64,000 nt of DNA from SAR116 cluster bacterium AG-321-K23 (lineage in GTDB: Bacteria > Pseudomonadota > Alphaproteobacteria > Puniceispirillales > Marisalimonadaceae): the NCBI GenBank assembly GCA_003284565.1, contig QBXO01000002.1, positions 59,329-123,328 of the forward strand. Direction: 5' to 3'. The translations under genes were made by a program, and so were the position numbers. Under the pieces are notes generated by a model that saw only the letters and a list, made by a program, of their open reading frames with translations, was not told where the DNA came from and did no database searches. Position 1 is the first letter of the stretch. Each line of letters opens with the position of its first letter. This document shows positions 10,371-19,371 of the stretch, piece by piece.

Positions 10371-11075
10371 ATGATTGAAAATCCTACTTTAATACAAATA
10401 AAAAAATCTAGTAGTAGAAACAGGCCTTCAATTGCACAAATTGATAGTTTTAAAAATATTCCAACTGGTTTCATATGTGATGCCTTAGACGGATATGCAG
10501 CTTTAGATACAACTATAAAACCGTTGATTATCCCAGGAAAAGATGTTTTGCATATTGTTGGACCAGCATTAACTGTTTTTTCAGGGGCAGCAGATGTGCT
10601 AGGAATGTCAATTGCGTTAAGTGAAGTTCAACCTGGTGACGTTATTGTTAATGGAGTAAGTGGTTTTCAAGGAACTGCAGCAGTTGGTGACAGAATTGCT
10701 GGAATGATAAAAAATAATGGAGGTGTTGGTCTTGTTACAGATGGTCCGATGAGAGACTTGGAGGGCATTAAAGAGACTGGTCTAAGCTGCTTTTGTACAG
10801 GATTAAACCCAAACTCTCCGTATAATAGTGGTCCAGCCAAAATTGGATACCCAATAGAAATAGGCGGTAAGACAGTTGATTCTGGAGATATAATTGTTGC
10901 TGATGCAGATGGTGTCACTGTTGTGCCATTTAACAAGATTGACAAAGTTATAGAAAAGTTACAAAGAATTGTCGAATTAGAAAATGAGATGGATGAAAAG
11001 GTAAAAAATGGTCTAAAAATTTCTCAAAAAGCACTTGATTATATAAAAAATGATCAAGTTTCGTATGAAGACTAA
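10371..11075 (+). CDS. RraA-like aldolase/demethylmenaquinone methyltransferase-fold family protein
   Basis: GDVIVNGVSGFQGTAAVGD, GLVTDGPMRDLEGI, GDIIVADADGVTVVP. Confidence 0.88.
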   Translation: MIENPTLIQIKKSSSRNRPSIAQIDSFKNIPTGFICDALDGYAALDTTIKPLIIPGKDVLHIVGPALTVFSGAADVLGMSIALSEVQPGDVIVNGVSGFQGTAAVGDRIAGMIKNNGGVGLVTDGPMRDLEGIKETGLSCFCTGLNPNSPYNSGPAKIGYPIEIGGKTVDSGDIIVADADGVTVVPFNKIDKVIEKLQRIVELENEMDEKVKNGLKISQKALDYIKNDQVSYED

Positions 11076-11076
11076 A

Positions 11077-11733
11077 TTACTGATATATATTTCCATCTGT
11101 AACAGTTCTTAGATATTCAATTGTTATATCTTCATTTAACTGAATTACTTTAAAACCGTCATTTGTTATGTCTAGTACTGCGTAATCTGAATAAATTCTA
11201 GAAACAACCCCTGCTCCTGTGAGTGGTAATGTACACTCTCGAACCAGTTTAGGCTTTCCTTCTTTCGTCAAATGCTGTGTCATTACAAATACGTTTTTAG
11301 CTCCAGCAACTAAATCCATAGCTCCACCTACTGCTGGTATCCCTTTACCAGTTGACCAATTTGCAAGATCTCCTGTAACAGAAATTTCCATTGCCCCAAG
11401 TACACAGTAATCAATATGCCCTCCTCTTATCATAGAAAAGCTGTCAGCATGATGACAAAAACTCCCTCCCGGAAGAATGGTAACTGGTTTTTTACCAGCA
11501 TTTATGAGGTCTAAATCAATTTCGTTCTCATTTGGTGATGGTCCCATTCCCAATAAACCATTTTCTGAATGATAAATTATTTCTCTATCTTCTTTAATGT
11601 ATTGAGATACTAATTCTGGCATACCAATACCTAGATTTACATAAGAGGAATGAGGCAAGTCATTTGCTATTTTTGATGCAATTGTATTTCTGTCCCATCC
11701 CTTAATTAAATCATTTGTAAATATATTTGTCAT
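11077..11733 (-). CDS. CoA-transferase subunit B (3-oxoacid CoA-transferase family)
   Basis: YVNLGIGMPELVSQYI, SENGLLGMGP motif with catalytic Glu. Confidence 0.9.
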   Translation of the reverse strand: MTNIFTNDLIKGWDRNTIASKIANDLPHSSYVNLGIGMPELVSQYIKEDREIIYHSENGLLGMGPSPNENEIDLDLINAGKKPVTILPGGSFCHHADSFSMIRGGHIDYCVLGAMEISVTGDLANWSTGKGIPAVGGAMDLVAGAKNVFVMTQHLTKEGKPKLVRECTLPLTGAGVVSRIYSDYAVLDITNDGFKVIQLNEDITIEYLRTVTDGNIYQ

Positions 11734-12443
11734 GGATATGTCATCCCTTCTTCAATTGCATTGGTCTCAATAATAGGGTTTTCTATATTAATAACACTTT
11801 GAACAAAAATACCTGGTGTAATGACATGTTCAGGGTTCATTTCACTTGGTTCTAAGATTTTTTTTACTTGAACTAATGACTTATCTGCAGCCATACACAT
11901 TATGGGGTTAAAATTCCTAGCAGTTTTATTGTATGTTAGGTTACCGTATCTGTCAGCTGTTTCTGCTTTAACAAAAGCAAAATCTGCTTTTAGAGCTTCT
12001 TCAAGGATAAATTTCTTTCCGTTAAAAATTTTTTCTTCTTTGCCTTCGGCTAAAGGAGTACCAACTCCAGTAGCAGTATAAAATCCAGGTATACCTGACC
12101 CGGCTGCCCTAATTCTCTCAGCCAAAGTCCCTTGTGGAACAACTTCTAATTCGATTTCACCTTTATTATATAATTCCGGGAAAGTAACTCCTTTGGCAGA
12201 TCTTGCAAAAGAACAAATGACTTTTTTAACTTGCCTTTGACCAATTAATGCACCCAGACCCACTCTTCCATTTCCGGAGTTATTAGCAATAATTGTTAAA
12301 TCCTTAGTACCTTTATCAATTAACCCATGCAATAACTCAATTGGACTTCCGGCTTCACCAAAACCACCGACCATAATTGTTGATCCATCAAATACATCAG
12401 ACAAAATTTCGGTCATCTCTTTCTTTATTTTGTTGATTTGCAT
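11730..12443 (-). CDS. CoA-transferase subunit A (3-oxoacid CoA-transferase family)
   Basis: DGSTIMVGGFGEAGSPIELLHGL, PGFYTATGVGTPLAEGKE; overlaps subunit B by 4 nt. Confidence 0.9.
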   Translation of the reverse strand: MQINKIKKEMTEILSDVFDGSTIMVGGFGEAGSPIELLHGLIDKGTKDLTIIANNSGNGRVGLGALIGQRQVKKVICSFARSAKGVTFPELYNKGEIELEVVPQGTLAERIRAAGSGIPGFYTATGVGTPLAEGKEEKIFNGKKFILEEALKADFAFVKAETADRYGNLTYNKTARNFNPIMCMAADKSLVQVKKILEPSEMNPEHVITPGIFVQSVINIENPIIETNAIEEGMTYP

Positions 12444-12531
12444 TCTAACCTTTCATATTGTTGAATTTCATTATCGAATGTTATAACAAACCTATACAAT
12501 AAAATTATATCAAACTGAATGGTAATTAAAA

Positions 12532-13728
12532 ATGAATTTTGAATATTCTGAAAAAGAAGAAAAATTTCGAACAGAAGTAAGAGATTGGCTCAAAGAGACG
12601 CTTCCAAAGTACTTGTCTGAAAAAGTAAAAAAATACCAAAGACTTACTAAAGAAGATTACGAATTATTTATGAATAATTTAAGTAAAAAGGGTTGGATTG
12701 CTTGGCATTGGCCTGAAGAATATGGTGGAACTGGATGGAATGCGATTGAAAAACACATATTTGAAGAAGAAATTGTAAAGGCATCAGCACCAAGAATTGT
12801 GCCATTTGGCGTAAATATGTTAGGTCCAGTCTTGATTGAGTTTGGATCAGAAGAACAAAAAAATTATTATCTTCCAAGAATTTTAAATAATGAGGATTGG
12901 TGGGCTCAGGGATATTCTGAACCTGGAGCAGGCTCAGATCTTGCAAGTCTTAAAACAACAGCAATAGATAAAGGTGACCATTATATAGTTAATGGACAGA
13001 AAACTTGGACAACTTTAGGTCATCATGCTGATAAGATTTTTTGTCTCGTTAAAACTGATCTTAATGTTAAACCTCAATTAGGAATTTCTTTTCTTCTTAT
13101 AGATATGGACTCTCCAGGTGTTGAAGTAAAACCAATAATAACACTCGATGGTGAACATGAAGTTAATGAGGTTTGGTTCACTGATGTTAAAGTTCCTAAA
13201 AAAAATCTGGTTGGAAAAGAGAATGAAGGCTGGACATACGCAAAATATTTACTAACTTTTGAAAGAACCGGAATAGCTGGTGTTCCTAATTCAAAATCGG
13301 CTTTAAATCACTTAAAAATGGTTTCAAAAAAATCGACGAAAAATGGAAAACCACTAATTGAAGATCCAATGTTTTCTTCAGAAGTTGCTGAATTAGAAAT
13401 AGATCTATTAGCCATGGAAATTTTCAACCTTAGAACAGTTAGTGCTGCTGCTGAAGGCAAAGCGCCAGGGATGGAAAGTTCTTTACTTAAGATTAAAGGA
13501 ACACTTGTGAGACAGAAAACAACTGAATTACTTAGAAAGGCGCTTGGACCTCAAGCTTTACCATATTTACCCGAACAATTTGACGAGGGTTGGAATGAAA
13601 TGCCAATTGGACCAGAATACGCTGGCCCTATTGCAAAGCAGTACTTTAATATGAGAAAAATTTCTATATATGGTGGATCTAATGAAATCCAAAAAAATAT
13701 AGTCGCAAAAGCATCATTTGGTTTATAG
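12532..13728 (+). CDS. acyl-CoA dehydrogenase family protein (PimC-type large subunit-like)
   Basis: WWAQGYSEPGAGSDLASLKTTA, IYGGSNEIQKNIVAK. Confidence 0.9.
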   Translation: MNFEYSEKEEKFRTEVRDWLKETLPKYLSEKVKKYQRLTKEDYELFMNNLSKKGWIAWHWPEEYGGTGWNAIEKHIFEEEIVKASAPRIVPFGVNMLGPVLIEFGSEEQKNYYLPRILNNEDWWAQGYSEPGAGSDLASLKTTAIDKGDHYIVNGQKTWTTLGHHADKIFCLVKTDLNVKPQLGISFLLIDMDSPGVEVKPIITLDGEHEVNEVWFTDVKVPKKNLVGKENEGWTYAKYLLTFERTGIAGVPNSKSALNHLKMVSKKSTKNGKPLIEDPMFSSEVAELEIDLLAMEIFNLRTVSAAAEGKAPGMESSLLKIKGTLVRQKTTELLRKALGPQALPYLPEQFDEGWNEMPIGPEYAGPIAKQYFNMRKISIYGGSNEIQKNIVAKASFGL

Positions 13729-13737
13729 GAAATAAGA

Positions 13738-14850
13738 ATGGATTTTTCGTTATCTGAAGAAAGAAAAATGCTTCAGGAAACCGTAGCTCGTTTTTTTGAA
13801 AATAGTTATAATGATATCAAAAAAAGGAGTGAATACTTAGACATGAATGACGGCTTTTCAAGAGAATTTTGGAAAGAAAGTTCAAATTTAGGTGTGATAA
13901 GTGGTTTGATTTCACCAAGCTTTGGAGGCCTAGGAGGCTCAGGCGAGGATATCAGCATAATTTTTGAATTAATTGGAAAATCATTATGCATTGAACCATT
14001 TTTATCTTCTGGCTTATTATCAAGTACAATTTTGTCTTCTATAAAAAATCCTAAAACTGATCTAATAAACGAAATTATTGACGGACGATTATTAGTATCA
14101 TTTGCTCATATGGAAATGAATAATAGATATGAAGACCATTTTGTAGAGAGTAAAGCCTTTTTCGAAAATGAAAACTGGAAACTAAATGGGAGTAAATCTT
14201 TTGTAATTAATGGTGATTCTGCAGATAAAGTTATAATTTCTGCGAGAATAGAAGGAAAAATTAATGACAAAAACGGGATTGGTTTATTTTTAGTTGATAA
14301 TGATAAAATTAATAATAGATCCTATAATACAATAGATGGTTATAGATCAGCTGAGCTTAATTTTGACAATGTAAATGCTGAATTATTATGTAAGGATGAA
14401 CTAGCTCTTGAGTGTATTATCAAAGCAAATTCTGCAGGTGCACTTGCTCTTTCTGCAGAAGCTGTTGGTATAATGCAAGTATGCTTTGATTTAACACTCG
14501 ACTATTTGAAAACTAGAAAACAATTCGGTAAATCTATTGGGTCTTTTCAAAGTATACAACATAGAATGGTAGATATGATGCTGGAAATTGAACAAGTAAG
14601 GTCTGCTGTAATGTTAGCATCTTCTACATTTGAGACTAATTCATCAACACGAGATAAGAATATATCTGCTGCAAAAAATTTAGTAGGAAGAGTTGGCAAA
14701 CTTATAGCTGAGGAGTCAATACAACTTCACGGTGGAATTGCAATGACATGGGAGTACTCAGTTGCACATTATGCAAAGAGACTCATCATGATTGATCATT
14801 TAATGGGTGATGCAGATTATCATAGGGATAGATTTAAGTTATTAAGTTAA
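13738..14850 (+). CDS. acyl-CoA dehydrogenase family protein (PimD-type small subunit-like)
   Basis: YLKTRKQFGKSIGSFQSIQHRMVDM, IQLHGGIAMTWEYSVAHYAKRL; adjacent to the large ACAD. Confidence 0.88.
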   Translation: MDFSLSEERKMLQETVARFFENSYNDIKKRSEYLDMNDGFSREFWKESSNLGVISGLISPSFGGLGGSGEDISIIFELIGKSLCIEPFLSSGLLSSTILSSIKNPKTDLINEIIDGRLLVSFAHMEMNNRYEDHFVESKAFFENENWKLNGSKSFVINGDSADKVIISARIEGKINDKNGIGLFLVDNDKINNRSYNTIDGYRSAELNFDNVNAELLCKDELALECIIKANSAGALALSAEAVGIMQVCFDLTLDYLKTRKQFGKSIGSFQSIQHRMVDMMLEIEQVRSAVMLASSTFETNSSTRDKNISAAKNLVGRVGKLIAEESIQLHGGIAMTWEYSVAHYAKRLIMIDHLMGDADYHRDRFKLLS

Positions 14851-14863
14851 GTTAAGTTAAGTT
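14842..14863. repeat. pentanucleotide tandem repeat (TTAAG)x4 plus TT across a stop codon
   Basis: ttaagttaagttaagttaagtt read directly; contains the TAA stop (14848-14850) of the preceding CDS. Confidence 0.9.
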
Positions 14864-14866
14864 TAT

Positions 14867-16123
14867 TTAGTTATCTATTAATAATTTAGAAGCTTTAATT
14901 CTAAAATCTTCCGGGACAACCATTGATTTCCTTTTTTTTAAATCAAATAAAACTGCAACAATCTCAATATCCATTATTACATCACCAGTACTATCGTCCA
15001 CCATGTGGTGAATAAATTTTAATGATTTGTTTCCTATCTTTGTAAAATTAGTATGCATCGTAACTGCCATTCCAAGTGGAGCATCTTTATAATATCTCAC
15101 AGAATAATCTAATGCAGCAGATCCGATATCATATTCATTTCTCCAATTAAAGTCTGCTCCACAATGTGTAAATAAGTGAGTAGCAGCGTCAGATATACAA
15201 CCTATTTTAAATTGACTTGATCCCACTGCATTATGATCTAAATCCCAAGTGTTAACTGCACTTTTACAACTAATAAACGCACTTCTGGAATGATTTTTTA
15301 GCGGTCTACTATCAGTTAGTGGCCTTAAATTTGAAAATTCTAATTCATTTAAAAATGTAAAGCAGTTTGAAGAGAATAAATCTGAAATTATTTTTTTTAT
15401 TTGTTCATTTACATCCAATGAAATAGACGTTTCAAAGTAAGCTGCAACATTTTCGTGATCTATGCTATAAACTTTGCTCAATAATAAAAGTTTATTATCT
15501 TCAATTGATTTAACTTTAAAAACTATCTCTAACACAGAATTTAAGTGAACTTCACGACTAAAAATACATCTTTCATTTAAAATGTTATATTGAATATTTT
15601 TACCAGAGTAGCTATTGATTTTATTAAAAAGACATTTAATTGCGTCTGCATGTTTTCCAAAATAATATTGGACATTCATGTGAGACATTTGATCACAATC
15701 TTCTTTTTTTACCAAATCCTTAAAAGCAGAATAAATACCATTTGAATTACTTATATCAATCTTAAATGATTTATCGACATTTTTAATAATTAAGACCAGA
15801 GATTGTTTTGATATTATTTGATCTTCATTATTATTATCTTTATTTGATAAAAATAATCTGTGAGTAACTATAATTTTATCTTTAGATGCTAAATTAAGTT
15901 CTGTATTAACGTAGATTGTCATATACTCAAATATTGATGTATCAAAAAATTCAGATTCTAAATGCTTTTGGCTATCTATTATTAAATTTTTTAAAATTCC
16001 TTTTGTAAAATGAGTTGCATCTTCAAAAAATTTTGTAGAACTAGATCTTCTTAAAAATCTTAATTCACTTAAATCATTAGGTTTAACAAGACCTTTAAAG
16101 GTTTCTATCTGTTGTATATTCAT
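14867..16123 (-). CDS. multi-domain hotdog-fold thioesterase-like protein (two clear, possibly three hotdog domains)
   Basis: DQMSHMNVQYYFGKHADAIKCLF (central) and WDLDHNAVGSSQFKIGCISDAATHLFTH (C-terminal) 4HBT-like helices; 418 aa leaves a further about 110-130 aa N-terminal region. Confidence 0.65.
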   Translation of the reverse strand: MNIQQIETFKGLVKPNDLSELRFLRRSSSTKFFEDATHFTKGILKNLIIDSQKHLESEFFDTSIFEYMTIYVNTELNLASKDKIIVTHRLFLSNKDNNNEDQIISKQSLVLIIKNVDKSFKIDISNSNGIYSAFKDLVKKEDCDQMSHMNVQYYFGKHADAIKCLFNKINSYSGKNIQYNILNERCIFSREVHLNSVLEIVFKVKSIEDNKLLLLSKVYSIDHENVAAYFETSISLDVNEQIKKIISDLFSSNCFTFLNELEFSNLRPLTDSRPLKNHSRSAFISCKSAVNTWDLDHNAVGSSQFKIGCISDAATHLFTHCGADFNWRNEYDIGSAALDYSVRYYKDAPLGMAVTMHTNFTKIGNKSLKFIHHMVDDSTGDVIMDIEIVAVLFDLKKRKSMVVPEDFRIKASKLLIDN

Positions 16124-16148
16124 AATATCATTATTATTAGGAAATTTC

Positions 16149-17351
16149 CTAATTTTTATCTCTCATCTCTAATTTTGCAACGCTCATATTATGAACTTCA
16201 TCAGGGCCGTCAGCTAATCTTAATGCTCTTGCGTAACCATATGCATAAGATAAGGGAAAGTCAGAGGTCACTCCACCACCACCATGAACTTGTATAGCTC
16301 TATCAATTACCCTAGTAGCCATATTAGGTGCTACAACTTTGATCATAGAAATTTCTTTTCTTGCAATTTTATTTCCAACTGTATCCATCATGTGAGCAGT
16401 TTTAAGAACCAACAATCTAGCCTGCTCGATTTCAGCTCTACTATCAGCTATAGCATTCATAACAACACCTTGTTGAGCAATTGGCTTTCCAAATGCAACT
16501 CTAGATTTTGCACGTGAGATCATTAACTCAAGGGCTCTTTCAGCTTGTCCAATCAATCGCATACAATGATGAATTCTTCCTGGACCTAATCGTCCTTGAG
16601 CAATCTCAAACCCCCTACCCTCACCCAATAAAATATTAGAAACAGGGACTTTAACATCTTTAAATTCAACCTCTGCGTGACCATGTGGCGCATGATCATA
16701 ACCAAAAACAGGTAGATGTCTTAGCACGTTTACACCAGGGGTATCAAAAGGAACTAAAATCATTGATTGTTGCTTGTATTTATCAGCATTTGGGTCTGTT
16801 TTACCCATAAAAATCATTATTTTACACCTAGGATCCATTGCCCCTGAAGTCCACCATTTTTTTGCATTTATGATGTAATAATCGCCCTCTCTTACAATGC
16901 TTCCTTGGATGTTGGATGCATCCGATGATGCAACATCAGGTTCAGTCATTGCAAAAGAAGAACGAATTTCACCATTAAGTAAAGGTTTTAACCATTCTTC
17001 TTTTTGTAACTCAGTTCCATATCTAACCAAAACCTCCATATTCCCGGTATCTGGAGCAGAGCAATTAAAAACTTCAGCTCCAATTGGAGAACGTCCCATA
17101 ATTTCACATAAAGGGGCATATTCTGTATTTGTTAACCCAGCACCTAAGTCACTTTCTGGCAAAAATAAATTCCACAATCCTTGTGATTTAGCTTTGGACT
17201 TTAGTTCTTCCATTATCTGAGGAATACACCATCTACCTCCTTCTTCGACTTGCTTTTTATAAATAGCTTCACTTTCGTAGACATGTTCATTCATAAAATT
17301 TGTAATTTTTTCTTGTAAATCCTTAACTTTTTGTGAATTTTCAAAGTTCAT
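16149..17351 (-). CDS. acyl-CoA dehydrogenase (ACAD10/11-type)
   Basis: [51 protein letters not shown] typical of the ACAD10/11 branch. Confidence 0.88.
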   Translation of the reverse strand: MNFENSQKVKDLQEKITNFMNEHVYESEAIYKKQVEEGGRWCIPQIMEELKSKAKSQGLWNLFLPESDLGAGLTNTEYAPLCEIMGRSPIGAEVFNCSAPDTGNMEVLVRYGTELQKEEWLKPLLNGEIRSSFAMTEPDVASSDASNIQGSIVREGDYYIINAKKWWTSGAMDPRCKIMIFMGKTDPNADKYKQQSMILVPFDTPGVNVLRHLPVFGYDHAPHGHAEVEFKDVKVPVSNILLGEGRGFEIAQGRLGPGRIHHCMRLIGQAERALELMISRAKSRVAFGKPIAQQGVVMNAIADSRAEIEQARLLVLKTAHMMDTVGNKIARKEISMIKVVAPNMATRVIDRAIQVHGGGGVTSDFPLSYAYGYARALRLADGPDEVHNMSVAKLEMRDKN

Positions 17352-17369
17352 TTCATCCTCTAGGTTTTA

Positions 17370-18428
17370 TTAAAATACATTATTTGCTCTATTTATCAGA
17401 GCATCTATTCTTTTTCCAAAATTGGAAAATCTCTCATCCTGTGTCTGCCCCTTTTGAAACCTATAAAAAATTTGTTGTAATATTACGGCAAGCTTAAATG
17501 CTCCAAAAGCATAATACCAGTTAATATTTTCAACATTGAAGCCAGTTTTTTTAGAATAATAATCTACTATCTCTTTTCTTGTAGGATATAAGATTTTATC
17601 TGCAGGCATTGAAGTTATTAATTTACAGTCTTCATTATCTGTTTCATCTATCCAATAATTTAACATATGACCTAAATCCATTAATGGATCCCCCCTGGTG
17701 CACATATCCCAGTCAAAAACTGCAATTGGATCAAATGGATCTGAATTACTCCACATGATATTATCTAACTTAAAGTCATTATGCAAAATTGTAACGGCTT
17801 GAGGTTGAGGTGAAGATGATCTTAAAAAACTTATTAATTTTTCAAATTTTGATCTTAAAACTTTGTCATCTGTAGATTTTTTCCATCTTTCTTCCCAACC
17901 ATTTAGTTGCCTTAAGACAAAACCTTCTGGTTTGCCCAAATCACCTAAACCAACTTCATCTGGGTTAATTTTATGTAAATCAGAAAGAACGTCGATAATT
18001 TTAAAACTTATTTTTCTTAAATTATCTTTTGATGGAAAAATATAGGGCTCAAATTGTTTTCTTACAACAAATCCATTTCTTCTTTCAATAATATGAAACT
18101 TTGAACCAATAACTGTTTCGTCACCACAAAAGTATAAACTTTTTGGAGCTAGAGGAAATAAGGCATTCAAACTTGATTGAACTCTATGCTCCCTATACAT
18201 ATCATGAGAAGATGGAGCAATTGGCCCAAGGGGTGGTCTTCTTAAAACGTATTCTTTTTCATCTAATTTTATTAAATAAGTTAAGTTAGCGTGCCCTCCA
18301 GAAAACTGAAGAGAAGTCAAATTATTAAATTCTAATTTTAAAATATTTTTAAGATATTGACTAAGGTTTTCTAAGTCTAGTTGTTCGTCTTTTCTAACAT
18401 CTATAAGCTCTTGTTCTTTATAGGTCAT
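17370..18428 (-). CDS. phosphotransferase (APH) family protein, ACAD10/11 N-domain-like
   Basis: LQFSGGHANLTYLI, YVLRRPPLGPIAPSSHDM, ILHNDFKLDNIM, AVFDWDMCTRGDPLMDLG kinase motifs. Confidence 0.88.
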   Translation of the reverse strand: MTYKEQELIDVRKDEQLDLENLSQYLKNILKLEFNNLTSLQFSGGHANLTYLIKLDEKEYVLRRPPLGPIAPSSHDMYREHRVQSSLNALFPLAPKSLYFCGDETVIGSKFHIIERRNGFVVRKQFEPYIFPSKDNLRKISFKIIDVLSDLHKINPDEVGLGDLGKPEGFVLRQLNGWEERWKKSTDDKVLRSKFEKLISFLRSSSPQPQAVTILHNDFKLDNIMWSNSDPFDPIAVFDWDMCTRGDPLMDLGHMLNYWIDETDNEDCKLITSMPADKILYPTRKEIVDYYSKKTGFNVENINWYYAFGAFKLAVILQQIFYRFQKGQTQDERFSNFGKRIDALINRANNVF

Positions 18429-18561
18429 AATAATTTACAATATATTTCCAAATAATTTAAAATATAAAAATGCTGTAATAATTTTATAACTTTTTATAAT
18501 GTTAAATAAAAGGATAACTAGTAAATATTATAAACAAATTTTAATACTTTTAAGGAATAAC

Positions 18562-19344
18562 ATGAAGGACTTATTTAATGTTGAGGGTAAAGTAGCTCTT
18601 GTCACTGGAGGATCAAGGGGTATTGGTGCTATGATAGCTGAGGGGTTTGTAAAAAATGGTGTAAAAACCTACATCACTTCGAGAAAATCAGAACAATGTA
18701 ATAAAAAAGCAGATGAACTATCTAAATTTGGGGAATGTATTTCTATACCTGCTGATTTAACTGATATGAATGAAATGGACAAGTTAGTTAATAATATTAT
18801 AAAAAATGAAAAACAACTCAATATCTTAATTAATAATGCTGGAGCTGCATGGGGCGCATCCTTTGACGAATTCCCTGAAAATGGGTGGAACAAAGTTATG
18901 GACACTAATGTAAAATCAGTATTTTTTTTAACTCAAAAGTTAGCAAAAATATTAGAACAATCTGGCAATAATTCTGATCCTTCAAGAGTAATAAATGTCG
19001 GTTCCATTGACGGAATAGGTATACCAAGAGCAGAAACGTATTCCTACCCAGCTTCAAAAGCTGCTGTACATCAACTTACTCGAGTTCTGGCTAATAGATT
19101 AGCTCACAGAAACATTAATATTAATGCTATCGCTCCAGGACCTTTTCAAAGTAATATGATGGCACATACTCTTGAAGAATATGGCGAACAAATTAAATCT
19201 TCTGTTCCAAGAGGTCGTATTGGTATCCCAGAAGATATGGCAGGTACTGCTATATTTCTTTGCTCTAGAGCAAGCTCTTACATTACTGGATCAATAATTC
19301 CCGTAGATGGTGGATCTTTAATTTCAAGAAGACATATGGAATAA
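18562..19344 (+). CDS. SDR family oxidoreductase
   Basis: ATG at 18562 with upstream TAAGGA (ORF extends to 18499); TGGSRGIG, NNAGAAWGA, SYPASKAAV. Confidence 0.88.
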   Translation: MKDLFNVEGKVALVTGGSRGIGAMIAEGFVKNGVKTYITSRKSEQCNKKADELSKFGECISIPADLTDMNEMDKLVNNIIKNEKQLNILINNAGAAWGASFDEFPENGWNKVMDTNVKSVFFLTQKLAKILEQSGNNSDPSRVINVGSIDGIGIPRAETYSYPASKAAVHQLTRVLANRLAHRNININAIAPGPFQSNMMAHTLEEYGEQIKSSVPRGRIGIPEDMAGTAIFLCSRASSYITGSIIPVDGGSLISRRHME

Positions 19345-19371
19345 ATTAAATAATATTAGATTTGATCAAAT

